Source: Tamlana sp. I1 (lineage in GTDB: Bacteria; Bacteroidota; Bacteroidia; Flavobacteriales; Flavobacteriaceae). From it: DNA of 64,000 bases. Shown here piece by piece: positions 45,933 to 55,157 of this stretch. Where the stretch lies: positions 62,001-126,000 of the forward strand of contig NZ_JACLAF010000010.1 of assembly GCF_015355625.1 (NCBI RefSeq), read 5' to 3'. The position numbers were made by a program, and so were the translations under genes. Numbering within the stretch: position 1 is the first letter of the stretch; every line of letters begins with the position of its first letter. The notes below the pieces were generated by a model that was not told the DNA's origin, searched no databases, and worked only from the letters and a program-made list of their open reading frames with translations.

Positions 45933-46358
45933 TCAATTAATTTTTATATACTTTTCGGTTATAATTCTATTAATGCCTGCCTCTTTTATTTGTTCTAAAC
46001 CCGTTTGAATTAACGTGTCCCCTTTCATTTGAATTTTAAAAGGAAACTTATGGTTTCTAATGTTTTCTACTGATGTAAAACTTAGCGTTTCTACATAATC
46101 GTTTCCTACTAAACTGTAGGTTCCTCCACCGCCATAAAAACGATCACTTTTATTAATTTCCTGATTGAAAAAAGCAAAATGCGAATCGTTAATAATTTTT
46201 ATGAATGCTGTATTTTTTAAATCTTTTATTTTGATAGAATCGTTCTCAATAATTTCAGCATAAACCATTTTCCAAGTTCCTGAGATACTAATTTCTGAAG
46301 CTTTCTTTTTACAGCTGAAATAGAATAATGCTAAAATTATTAAGATTGATCCTTTCAT
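45933..46358 (-). CDS. Lipoprotein in the amino-sugar operon (141 aa)
   Basis: From the ATG at 46358 the protein begins MKGSILIILALFYFSCKKK, a lipoprotein signal with lipobox FYFSC. An earlier ATG at 46403 would put 15 residues in front of the signal and overlap nagB, so it is rejected. The mature part has a lipocalin/META-like beta pattern: ISISGTWKMVYAEII, AFIKIINDSHFAFFNQEI, RFYGGGGTYSLVGNDYVETL and KFPFKIQMKGDTLIQTG. The GTW and the GGTY...YVE strand pair remind me of small Bacteroidetes lipocalin-like lipoproteins. The gene lies seven bases after nagB and 17 before the GH20 gene. Confidence 0.78.
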   Translation of the reverse strand: MKGSILIILALFYFSCKKKASEISISGTWKMVYAEIIENDSIKIKDLKNTAFIKIINDSHFAFFNQEINKSDRFYGGGGTYSLVGNDYVETLSFTSVENIRNHKFPFKIQMKGDTLIQTGLEQIKEAGINRIITEKYIKIN

Positions 46359-46365
46359 ATTCTTT

Positions 46366-48288
46366 TTAAAAATGATAACGTTTGAAGGCTTCAATAGCTG
46401 CATAATCTGCTAAACCTAAGTCGTTATACTTTTTGGCTGTTAAACGGTTTCTATCTTCTGCACGAACCCAGAATTCTCTAGAATCGCCACCTTGAAACAT
46501 CACCCCATCTTTTTGTGATTGGTGATAAAATATAGCATGACGCTTTCTTAATACTTGATCTGGACTCATAGGAACAGCCATTTCAATTTGGTATGATTCC
46601 CACTCATGCCAAGCTCCACGATACAACCAAACCCAGCAATCGTTCATGTAAGGTTTTGGTTTTAATATTTTTAAAGCTTCAAACAAAGAATCTAAACAAA
46701 CTTTATGTGTGCCATGTGGGTCTGCTAAATCGCCCGCAGCATAAATTTGGTGTGGTTTTATCGTATCAATTAAATCGCACATGATTTGAATATCTTCTTC
46801 CGACAAATTATTCTTTTTAATTGTGCCAGTTTCGTAAAAAGGTAAATCTAAAAAATGTACATTTTCATCTTTTAATCCGAAATATCTTGTAGCTCCTAAA
46901 GATTCGCTACGCCTTATTAATCCTTTTAATTGACGCACCTCAACAGAATCAATATCGTTATCGGTTTTAATTTTAAGGAAGTTAATAATGCTTTGTGTTT
47001 CTTCACATTCTGGACAAAGTGATTTTGTGATTTCAGCAAATTTTAAAGCTTCTTCATCAGAAACAGCAATATTTCCAGAGGTTTGATAGGCTACGTGTAC
47101 TTCATGTCCTTGTTCGACTAACCTATCGAAAGTGCCTCCCATTGAAATGACATCATCATCGGGATGCGGACTAAAAATAATCACGCGTTTCTTAGGAATG
47201 CTTGCACGTTCTGGTCGGTTAGAATCATCGGCGTTTGGTTTTCCACCTGGCCAACCTGTAATGGTATGCTGTAGTTTATTAAACATTTTTATGTTTAAAT
47301 CGTAAGCAGTACCTTCTTCAGTAAGTAAACCAGACATCCCATTATTATTATAATCTTTGTCTGTTAACTTTAAAAATGGTTTTCCGGTTAATTCGCTTAA
47401 CCAAACAACAGCTTTAAGTTTTAAATCGTCATCCCAAACACAATTGGTGACTAACCAAGGCGTTTTTACGCGCGTTAATTCTGAAGCAGCAGCTTCATCA
47501 ATAACAAAAGTTGTATTGGTATGATTTTGTAAATAGGTTGCTGGAACTTCTGGAGTTATCTCACCTTCAATAGTCGCTTTAAGTATTTCAGCCTTGTTTC
47601 CTCCCCAAGCTAATAATACAATTCTCTTGGCTGCTAAAACTGTACCTATTCCCATGGTAATGGCTTTTCTAGGCACGTTTTCAATACCTAAAAAAGATGG
47701 CGCTGCATCTACGCGTGTAATATGATCTAAAGTAATGCTTCTGGTTCCAGAATTGTAATGTGACCCTGGTTCGTTAAAACCAATATGACCGGTACGACCA
47801 ATACCTAATAATTGAAAATCTAAACCACCAACAGCCTTTATTTTCATCTCGTAATCAATGCAATATTGATATAAATCTTCGGTGCTTACCAGACCATCAG
47901 GAATGTTTATATTTTCTGGTAAAATATCGATATGATTGAACAAATGCTCATGCATAAAATAGAAGTAACTCTGTATGTTACCTTTATCCATAGGATAATA
48001 CTCATCTAGGTTAAAAGTAATGACGTTTGCAAAACTCAATCCTTCTTCCCTATGCATACGCACCAATTCTTCGTATACTTTAATAGGTGACGAACCTGTG
48101 GCTAAACCTAAAACACATGGTTTGTTTTGGGCTTCTTTCTCTCGAATTAAATCTGCAATTTCTTTGGCTACAAGCACAGAAGCTGCATTCGATTCCGTAA
48201 AAATAACATTGTGTATTTTTTCGAATCGGGTTTCTTCAAACATACCTGCTTTGGTGTATGTTATATTTTTATGATTTGCAATTTTCAC
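46366..48288 (-). CDS. nagB: Glucosamine-6-phosphate deaminase fused to a PIG-L-type deacetylase
   Basis: About 640 residues. The N-terminal half is a NagB isomerase/deaminase: VLGLATGSSPIKVYEELVR, FNLDEYYPMDKG, LLGIGRTGHIGFNEPGS and RKAITMGIGTVLAAKRIVLL, converting glucosamine-6-phosphate to fructose-6-phosphate and ammonia. The C-terminal part (from about residue 390) is a PIG-L/LmbE zinc deacetylase with FSPHPDDDVISMGGTFDRL and, near the end, AADLADPHGTHKVCLD-type His/Asp (AAGDLADPHGTHK). It could remove the acetyl group from GlcNAc-6-phosphate. Start: GTG at 48288 is preferred; ATG at 48243 gives 625 residues; an ATG at 48369 lies upstream of a hairpin and is unlikely. Confidence 0.92.
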   Translation of the reverse strand: MKIANHKNITYTKAGMFEETRFEKIHNVIFTESNAASVLVAKEIADLIREKEAQNKPCVLGLATGSSPIKVYEELVRMHREEGLSFANVITFNLDEYYPMDKGNIQSYFYFMHEHLFNHIDILPENINIPDGLVSTEDLYQYCIDYEMKIKAVGGLDFQLLGIGRTGHIGFNEPGSHYNSGTRSITLDHITRVDAAPSFLGIENVPRKAITMGIGTVLAAKRIVLLAWGGNKAEILKATIEGEITPEVPATYLQNHTNTTFVIDEAAASELTRVKTPWLVTNCVWDDDLKLKAVVWLSELTGKPFLKLTDKDYNNNGMSGLLTEEGTAYDLNIKMFNKLQHTITGWPGGKPNADDSNRPERASIPKKRVIIFSPHPDDDVISMGGTFDRLVEQGHEVHVAYQTSGNIAVSDEEALKFAEITKSLCPECEETQSIINFLKIKTDNDIDSVEVRQLKGLIRRSESLGATRYFGLKDENVHFLDLPFYETGTIKKNNLSEEDIQIMCDLIDTIKPHQIYAAGDLADPHGTHKVCLDSLFEALKILKPKPYMNDCWVWLYRGAWHEWESYQIEMAVPMSPDQVLRKRHAIFYHQSQKDGVMFQGGDSREFWVRAEDRNRLTAKKYNDLGLADYAAIEAFKRYHF

Positions 48289-48329
48289 GATAAACTTGTT
48301 TTTTTCTTTTAAATAACATTTTTGTTTAA

Positions 48330-48359
48330 GCAGACGAAAAACCGAAGTTTTCCGCCTGC
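48330..48359 (-). promoter_or_regulatory. Hairpin between susD-like gene and nagB
   Basis: On the minus strand GCAGGCGGAAAA pairs imperfectly with TTTTTCGTCTGC around a CTTCGG-like loop (the loop reads CTTCGG). There is no T-run beyond it, so it is more likely a stability or processing element that separates SusC/SusD expression from the enzymes than a full terminator. Confidence 0.6.
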
Positions 48360-48399
48360 ATATCAACAAACTAAACTAACTGATTAATTAAAACCACAA

Positions 48400-50010
48400 T
48401 TAAAAATTAGGCAGTCCAGTGTCCCACCATAATCTTGTACCACCAGTATCTGGTCCTTTTAAATATCCTACAGCAATATCTACGTTTGCACCATTTACGT
48501 CTTTTTCGGCTTGTACGAAATTAATACGACGTATTTGTATGTCCGTATCAATTGTACCACCACTATTATTTACTACTACAGGAAATTTTCTTGGGTAACC
48601 TGTACGTCTAAATTCACTCCAAGCCTCTTGTCCATCAGGAAACATGGCAATCCATTTTTGGGTGATAATTTGCTCTAATTGTTCTTCTAGTGTTCCTGCT
48701 GCATTATAAGCAATTTTAACATCGCTAGGATACGCATAATTATTTGCAGGATTATTAGCATCAACATAATCGGCTGGGGTACTCGTTGTATCGGCTAAAT
48801 AAGCATCAACATTACTAGCACTTGCAAGATTGAATGCCGCTCTTACTCCAGCCTCATAGTTCGCTTTTGCATCACCTGCTCCTGCCCAACCTCTTAAAGC
48901 GGCTTCGGCTTTTAAGAAATGTACTTCAGCTTGAGTCATCCAGATTTTTGTTGGTTCAGCAATAAAAGGACCTAATAAGGAATGTGAACCATATTCTGAT
49001 TTTGCATCAATTTTAATACCTTGACGAACACCTTTAAAGTTACCTAAAGTAACATCAGCAGGAGCCGAAAAATAACTTGAAATTCTAGGGTCGTTAAAAC
49101 CTTTTAAAATAGATTCCATTTCTGCACTCATGGCAATATCGCCCCAACCATTACTAATTTCCATTAGCGGATGAGAAAAACCATTCATACCAACACGCAT
49201 ATCGCCGTTTTCTAAGAATCCGGCATTACTTGATAAGGATTTCTCCCCTTCAGTTTTTGCTAAAACAGGATCTACTTTAGACACTCTTATCGCTAAACGT
49301 AAGCGTAAAGCATTAGCAAAACCACGCCACCTTGCTATATTCGCTTTTCCTACTTCTGCTTTAGAAAAATTAGATTTATCAAAAGGAACAAACTGTAAGT
49401 TGCCCTCAAAAGCTTCTAGTCCATCAACTGCTTCATCTAATTCTTTAAAAAATGTTTTATAAGCTACTTCCTGAGAGTCGTATTCCCCTGTGGTCTCATA
49501 ATCACCATATTTAGAGTAACGTATTGGACCAAAAATATCAGATACACGATGCATCCCCATAACTTTAATCGTGTTTGCTAAATAAATGAATAACATACTA
49601 TTAGCATTCCCTGAAGCTTCTACAATATCATTTATACGTTGTCCAAATGGAATAACTCCATTTCCGTCATTCCCATCGTAAGCATCGTTCCATATAAAAC
49701 CGTTCCAACCATCAACTAAACTATACGTTTGGTTATTAATATTACCTGCAAAAGGTGTTGGTGAAGCCATATACCCTGAAAAGATATCGGCATTAAGGTT
49801 TTGTTGTAATTGGTAGTTCCAACCTGGATTTGTTCTAATAATATTATCGAACATTGTTGAAAACCCAGATCCTATATGATTGTTTTGTTGTGTTAATTCT
49901 TCATCAGAATATCCATACCTATTGGTATTGATTTCTTCAAAATCTCCAGTACAGTTTGATAAACTTATGGCTGCAACTGCTGCCAAAGTATATTTTATAA
50001 TATTTTTCAT
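48400..50010 (-). CDS. SusD/RagB-family nutrient-binding outer-membrane lipoprotein
   Basis: A 536-residue lipoprotein: signal with lipobox LSNC at residues 17-20 (KNIIKYTLAAVAAISLSNC). The next part, TGDFEEINTNRYGYSDEEL, and later GWAGAGDAKANYEAGVRAAF and IITQKWIAMFPDGQEAWSEF with RTGYPRKFPVV are typical SusD-like features (TPR-type helices, TrmK-like C-terminus). SusD proteins cap the SusC barrel and capture oligosaccharide. The downstream NagB fusion and GH20 enzyme suggest GlcNAc-containing glycans (chitin or mucin-like). Four bases separate it from the SusC gene, so the two are translated together. Confidence 0.92.
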   Translation of the reverse strand: MKNIIKYTLAAVAAISLSNCTGDFEEINTNRYGYSDEELTQQNNHIGSGFSTMFDNIIRTNPGWNYQLQQNLNADIFSGYMASPTPFAGNINNQTYSLVDGWNGFIWNDAYDGNDGNGVIPFGQRINDIVEASGNANSMLFIYLANTIKVMGMHRVSDIFGPIRYSKYGDYETTGEYDSQEVAYKTFFKELDEAVDGLEAFEGNLQFVPFDKSNFSKAEVGKANIARWRGFANALRLRLAIRVSKVDPVLAKTEGEKSLSSNAGFLENGDMRVGMNGFSHPLMEISNGWGDIAMSAEMESILKGFNDPRISSYFSAPADVTLGNFKGVRQGIKIDAKSEYGSHSLLGPFIAEPTKIWMTQAEVHFLKAEAALRGWAGAGDAKANYEAGVRAAFNLASASNVDAYLADTTSTPADYVDANNPANNYAYPSDVKIAYNAAGTLEEQLEQIITQKWIAMFPDGQEAWSEFRRTGYPRKFPVVVNNSGGTIDTDIQIRRINFVQAEKDVNGANVDIAVGYLKGPDTGGTRLWWDTGLPNF

Positions 50011-50014
50011 TTTC

Positions 50015-53000
50015 TTAGAAATTTATGTTAATGTTTAACCCGATACTTCTAGTAGACGGTTGGTTATAAATATCCACCCCTTGTAATCCCATACCTGTAC
50101 TAGAAGTGATGTTTGGGTCGAATGGTGCCTTTTTATAGAAAAAGAAAAGGTTGTTAGCTATTAATGAGAAGTTAACATTTTCAATGGCGCTGTCTTGCAA
50201 TTGTAATTTGTAACCTACTGATAATTCACGTAAACTTACGTTTGTAGCATCGTAAACATATTCACCCAACATACCTGCACGGCCCCCAACGGCATTGTAA
50301 TAATCTTGCGCTGTAATTTGTGCATCAACACCATTTTGATCAACTACATTTACCATTCCATTATTAGTATTTCTTATATTGGCAGAGTTTTGAGACACAC
50401 CATATTGGTCGTTAATTGCCTCGGTTACACTCATAACCTGTCCTCCAAACTTACCATCTACAAGAAAGTTTAAGTGGAAGTTTCCAAATTCGAAATCGTT
50501 ATTCCATCCTAATGTAAAATCTGGTTGTGCGTGAGCAACAGTTTCAAATTCGGTAGATTGTAATGCATAACTAATTGACCCATTATTTTCAACTGTTGAA
50601 GTTACTACTGGCACTCCGTTTTCATCTCTAATTAGAGATCGTGCTTTAATACTACCAAAGTCTTCACCTTCAATTAATGAATACCCATAACCGTTTACTC
50701 CAGGTGCCGTAATTATAGCTTCTCCTCCTTCTAATGAAGGGTGAACAGACACCACTTTGTTATCATTTTGTGCATAGTTAAATGCAGTACTCCATGAGAA
50801 CTTATCTGTAACAACAGGTTTAGCATTTAAAACAATCTCGTAACCTGCATTAGAAATTTCACCTGCATTAACGATGTTCTGAGAATAACCATGTAAATTA
50901 GGTTCAGCTCTAATGAAAAATATCTGATCGTAAGTTTTAGAGTTATAATACGTAAAATCTAACCCTAAACGGCTTTGGAAGAAACGCCATTCTGTACCAA
51001 TTTCATAACCTTTTTGTCTTTCAGGCTTTAATGTTTCACCTTCAATTGGTGCAAATGGCACAATTGAAATATTGGTGTTAGTTTGATTAATATAATATAA
51101 AGGTGATGTTGCGCCTACTGGAATATCTTTACCTACTTCCGCATAAGATCCTCTAATTTTCGCAAAAGAAACTCCATCGCCCATATCAAACATTTCAGTT
51201 AAAACAGCTGTTAAACCTACTGAAGGATAAAAGAATGAGTAACTATCGGTATTTGCTAAAGTTGAAGACCAGTCGGTACGACCCGTAACATCTAAAAACA
51301 ACATGTCTTTAAACCCAAAGTTAGCAGATCCGAACACAGATTGTACTTCTCTATCAGAAACACCTTGGCGAATATTATTAGTATTTTCAAAATTTTGAAT
51401 AGCAAAGAAGTTAGGGTAATTAAGTCCTTTTCCATCACGACCAGAATCTAAAAACGTTTGATCTCCAATTTTATATTTTGTTAAACTAGTTCCTAAAAGT
51501 CCTGTGAACGTAAAGTCATCTGAAAAATCTTTAGTATAACTCGCAATTAAATCGATGTACTGTTGTGTATTCTCTGTTTTTTCAAGAATATAACGTCCGT
51601 TTGATCCTGAGTTAGCAATATCTGTTCCTGCATATTGTTTCTTCTCGTAGGTGTAGAATGATTTATCAAAACTCGCTCTAGATTGTAAAGAGAAGGCATC
51701 GGTAATATTATATTTTACAGATACGTTTGCTAATACACGTTGTGCTATATCTTTACTCGGGCTACGGTTAATTAACCAATATGGATTTTGTTGAATATTT
51801 TCAGCAAAAGATGTTGCGTACTGATCCATTTGGTTTAAATCTTTATCAAAATACTCATATTTATTTTTATAAGTATCTCTACTAATTCCCACTGGATTTA
51901 AATATACGGCAGTTAATGGGTTGGCGTATAAACCATTTGTTGGACGGTTACCAATACGTTGATCTGATAAGTTAATGCTTGCAGAAACATCAATTTTATC
52001 TTTTAAAAACTTAGCCGTTTCTCTTAATGTAATATTGTTTTTTATAAGGGTATTCCCTGGAATAACACCATCGCCAACCGTATTGGCATAAGAGAAATAC
52101 GTTTGTGCTTTAGCATTACCTGCAGTTAAAGACAAGGCATTAATTGAGGTATATCCCATTTGGAAAAAATCTCTAGCCTCGTTAGTTAAACCACTTGTTT
52201 TAGCGCCCCAAGACATTGGGTCTGAAACATTTCCGTTTTGAGCAACAGGTTGTCCTACAGATTTACTTTGGTATTCAGATTGTAATTTTGGTAATGAAAC
52301 TACATTATCTACAGTAAAACTAGAGTTGAAATTTACGGCCAATGCACCGTCTTTTCCTTTTTTAGTGGTGATTAAAATCACCCCGTTTGCACCTTGACTT
52401 CCGTAAAGCGCCGAAGCTGATGCTCCTTTTAAAACAGTCATACTCTCTACATCGTCTGGGTTAATTAACGACATAGCATCACCACCATCACGGTTACCTG
52501 TTTGACTACCAAAAATATCGGTTCCAGGTTCATTACCGTTAGAGCCATTACCACTATTTAACATAGGAATTCCATCAATAACATATAAAGGATCGTTATT
52601 TGACGTAGATGAATTACCCCTTAATACCACTTTAGTAGCACCACCTAATCCTGAAGAACTTCTTGTAATAGTTAATCCGGCAGATTTACCAGATAAACTA
52701 TTAATAGGGTTGGTTTGCTTAACGCGGGTTAATTCGTCGCCTCCAACCTCTTGTGCAGAATATGTAAGTGCTTTTTTCTCCTTTTTAATACCTAAAGCCG
52801 TTACAACAACTTCATTAAGTTGCTCGGCATCTTCAACTAGTTGTGCATTAATCGTGTCCGATTGGCCAACAGTAACCAAAACATCGGTCATTCCTAAATA
52901 AGAAAAACTTATAACATCGCCAGCATTTGCTGTAAGCGAATAATTTCCATCAAAATCTGTTTGTGTACCATGAGTTGTTCCTTGTACTATTACATTAACT

Positions 53001-53128
53001 CCAGGTAGCGGAATACCATCTGCTTTCGAAGTTACTGTTCCCTTAATTACCCGCTCTTGTCCAAATGATATTTGAACAGCCAAGACTAGGAAAGAAAACA
53101 AGAGTAGTTTTTGTAAGTTTTGTTTCAT
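50015..53128 (-). CDS. SusC/RagA-family TonB-linked outer-membrane protein
   Basis: A 1037-residue barrel. From the ATG at 53128 the signal is MKQNLQKLLLFSFLVLAVQ then ISFGQ; an ATG at 53161 would add 11 residues. A carboxypeptidase-regulatory-like domain follows (VIKGTVTSKADGIPLPGVNV, DFDGNYSLTA), then a TonB-box/plug region (LNEVVVTALGIKK; DPLYVIDGIPMLN; GVILITTKKGKDG), then the strands, ending LQGVDIYNQPSTRSIGLNIN. It imports oligosaccharides bound by SusD using TonB energy. It is first in the operon and divergent from the LytS-type sensor, with a 233-base shared control region. Confidence 0.95.
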   Translation of the reverse strand: MKQNLQKLLLFSFLVLAVQISFGQERVIKGTVTSKADGIPLPGVNVIVQGTTHGTQTDFDGNYSLTANAGDVISFSYLGMTDVLVTVGQSDTINAQLVEDAEQLNEVVVTALGIKKEKKALTYSAQEVGGDELTRVKQTNPINSLSGKSAGLTITRSSSGLGGATKVVLRGNSSTSNNDPLYVIDGIPMLNSGNGSNGNEPGTDIFGSQTGNRDGGDAMSLINPDDVESMTVLKGASASALYGSQGANGVILITTKKGKDGALAVNFNSSFTVDNVVSLPKLQSEYQSKSVGQPVAQNGNVSDPMSWGAKTSGLTNEARDFFQMGYTSINALSLTAGNAKAQTYFSYANTVGDGVIPGNTLIKNNITLRETAKFLKDKIDVSASINLSDQRIGNRPTNGLYANPLTAVYLNPVGISRDTYKNKYEYFDKDLNQMDQYATSFAENIQQNPYWLINRSPSKDIAQRVLANVSVKYNITDAFSLQSRASFDKSFYTYEKKQYAGTDIANSGSNGRYILEKTENTQQYIDLIASYTKDFSDDFTFTGLLGTSLTKYKIGDQTFLDSGRDGKGLNYPNFFAIQNFENTNNIRQGVSDREVQSVFGSANFGFKDMLFLDVTGRTDWSSTLANTDSYSFFYPSVGLTAVLTEMFDMGDGVSFAKIRGSYAEVGKDIPVGATSPLYYINQTNTNISIVPFAPIEGETLKPERQKGYEIGTEWRFFQSRLGLDFTYYNSKTYDQIFFIRAEPNLHGYSQNIVNAGEISNAGYEIVLNAKPVVTDKFSWSTAFNYAQNDNKVVSVHPSLEGGEAIITAPGVNGYGYSLIEGEDFGSIKARSLIRDENGVPVVTSTVENNGSISYALQSTEFETVAHAQPDFTLGWNNDFEFGNFHLNFLVDGKFGGQVMSVTEAINDQYGVSQNSANIRNTNNGMVNVVDQNGVDAQITAQDYYNAVGGRAGMLGEYVYDATNVSLRELSVGYKLQLQDSAIENVNFSLIANNLFFFYKKAPFDPNITSSTGMGLQGVDIYNQPSTRSIGLNININF

Positions 53129-53159
53129 AATTTGATTATTTTGTTTTATTAGTTTAGCC

Positions 53160-53184
53160 AAACTATCTATTATTAAAATAGTTT
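53160..53184. promoter_or_regulatory. Candidate operator upstream of the susC-like gene
   Basis: AAACTAT (53160-53166) and ATAGTTT (53178-53184) form a perfect 7-base inverted repeat with an 11-base spacer, 32 bases before the SusC start. AAACTAT occurs again at 53260-53266. It is a plausible site for the LytTR regulator encoded beside it, but that is inference. Confidence 0.4.
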
Positions 53185-53361
53185 TAAAAAAATTTATATA
53201 AACGACAGCATTTTACACACAGACAACATTTAATATTCGATAAGTGATTTTCGCTAAATAAACTATTTACTATTTTATTGCTAGTTAATGAATATATCAC
53301 TAAAATTGTTGAATATTAATAGCGTTTTTTCACCAAAACTCGCAAAAACCTAAGAATCATT

Positions 53362-54408
53362 TTGTCATCAGATAAAAAATTTCCGTCTACAACCATCCCT
53401 ATCAGATACCATGTTATGTTTTGGTTGGTGTACTTTACTTTAAATGTTTTAAGGTGGGGAAGCTATTTTGATGATTATCTATATTCCTTCAAATCTAATG
53501 TAGTAGAATTTACCATCCATATTATTATAGTATATGGGAACATCTTTTATTTAATCCCGAAATTCATCCTTCGCAAAAAGTATAAAACCTATTTATCGAT
53601 TATGGTGTTAATCTTAATTCTGGTTTATATTGTTAGAACCGGATTAAATTACACCTTAGTAACCGAAGAAATTTTTCCAGAATCTAACTTGCCTTCCAGT
53701 TTTTTCGACATTAATTATATTGTAGATGTGATTATAGGCGAATTGTATGTGATTTCGTTTGTAACCGCCATAAAATTTGTAGTAGAATGGTTTTTAGAAA
53801 AAAAGAAAAACGAAAACTTAGCCAAACTTCAATTAAGCACCGAACTTAAATATTTGCGAACACAAATTCAGCCACATTTCTTCTTCAATACACTTAACAA
53901 TTTATACGCATTAACGCTTCAAAAGTCCGATAACGCTCCAAAACTCGTTATAAAACTATCAGAATTAATGCAATATGTGCTTTATGATATTGATGGCTCT
54001 AAAACCAATTTATTAAATGAAATAAGTCATATTAACAACTATATCGATATTGAACGTTTACGATTTGATGATCGCGTGGAAGTTGAAATGGACATTACAG
54101 GCAATCTTGAAGATGTTTATGTACCGCCATTATTACTCCTTTCCTTTGTTGAAAACTGCTTTAAACACGGCATGAAAGGCTGCGATAAACTAAAGTTAAA
54201 AATGAGCTTTGAAGTATTAAACACAGGCTATTTGGAAGTAACCCTAATAAATAATTTTAACCCCAATTTACCCTATGAAGAAAACCGAGGTATAGGTAAT
54301 GAAAATGCTAAACGACGCTTATATTTGATGTTTTCGAAAAACTTTGTTTTAGACTCTAAAATTGAAGGTGATATTTATAAACTGTATTTAAAAATCCCGA
54401 TTTCATGA
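53362..54408 (+). CDS. LytS/YpdA-like sensor histidine kinase
   Basis: A 348-residue membrane sensor. About four membrane segments lie in residues 18-150 (MFWLVYFTLNVLRWG; EFTIHIIIVYGNIFYLI; YLSIMVLILILVYIVRT; VIIGELYVISFVTAIKF). The catalytic part is the His_kinase (PF06580) type: LRTQIQPHFFFNTLNNLYAL (about 167-186) carries the phospho-accepting His in the QPHF motif, and LLSFVENCFKHGMKGCDK and NRGIGNENAKRRLYLMF form the ATP lid. Start is TTG. It overlaps the next gene by four bases. It is divergent from the SusC operon, so it is likely the sensor for an amino-sugar signal. Confidence 0.93.
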   Translation: MSSDKKFPSTTIPIRYHVMFWLVYFTLNVLRWGSYFDDYLYSFKSNVVEFTIHIIIVYGNIFYLIPKFILRKKYKTYLSIMVLILILVYIVRTGLNYTLVTEEIFPESNLPSSFFDINYIVDVIIGELYVISFVTAIKFVVEWFLEKKKNENLAKLQLSTELKYLRTQIQPHFFFNTLNNLYALTLQKSDNAPKLVIKLSELMQYVLYDIDGSKTNLLNEISHINNYIDIERLRFDDRVEVEMDITGNLEDVYVPPLLLLSFVENCFKHGMKGCDKLKLKMSFEVLNTGYLEVTLINNFNPNLPYEENRGIGNENAKRRLYLMFSKNFVLDSKIEGDIYKLYLKIPIS

Positions 54409-55127
54409 AGATTAAATGCCTAATTATTGACGACGAACCTTTAGCAATAACAGTGATTGAAAATCATTTGAAGAATTTTGATCATGTCGAAATTGTTGAA
54501 ACCTTCAATAACCCGCTAAAAGCTTACCGTGTTTTAGAACAAGAAAAGATAGACGTTATCTTTCTGGATATTAATATGCCACAAATGACGGGTTTTACCT
54601 TTATTGAAAACCTAAGTTACAAGCCTTTAATCGTTATTACCACGGCGTATCGTGAATATGCTGTAAAAAGTTTCGAACTCAATATTTTAGATTATTTGGT
54701 TAAACCCATTCCGTTTAATCGCTTTCTAAAAACAATGAATAAAATCTATCAGCAGGTTTATGTAAATAGCGCTTCCGCGGATGCAAGCCTGCAACAAGAA
54801 CCACATATCTTTTTAAAAGTTAATAAGAAGTTACTCAAAATCAATTTAAACGACATTCTATACATTGAAAGTTTAAAGGATTACATCAAAGTAATTACCA
54901 AAATTGGCGATTATGTGGTGCATAAATCACTTTCTGCCATTACTGAAGAATTACCCCAATCAAATTTCATGCGTATTCATCGCTCTTACACGGTTTCCAT
55001 TAATAAAATAAGTGCTTTAGAAGGCAATACTGTTGAAATTTCAAATCGGAAAATCCCCATAGGGCGCAATTACACCAAACAAGCTAAAGAGCGCATTTTT
55101 AATATAAACGACGATAAAGAAAACTAA
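54405..55127 (+). CDS. LytTR-family response regulator
   Basis: A 240-residue cytoplasmic regulator. The receiver (residues 1-118) shows LIIDDEPLAITVIENHL with the acidic pair, VIFLDINMPQMTGF with the phospho-accepting Asp, and ITTAYREYAVKSFELN then YLVKPIPFNRFL with the conserved Lys. The C-terminal LytTR DNA-binding domain (about 140-235) has DILYIESLKDYIKV, NFMRIHRSYTVSINKI and RKIPIGRNY. LytTR proteins bind pairs of short direct or inverted repeats. It follows the sensor directly and presumably controls the amino-sugar locus. Confidence 0.95.
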   Translation: MKIKCLIIDDEPLAITVIENHLKNFDHVEIVETFNNPLKAYRVLEQEKIDVIFLDINMPQMTGFTFIENLSYKPLIVITTAYREYAVKSFELNILDYLVKPIPFNRFLKTMNKIYQQVYVNSASADASLQQEPHIFLKVNKKLLKINLNDILYIESLKDYIKVITKIGDYVVHKSLSAITEELPQSNFMRIHRSYTVSINKISALEGNTVEISNRKIPIGRNYTKQAKERIFNINDDKEN

Positions 55128-55157
55128 CATAAATAAATAAAATTTAAAAACTTAACC

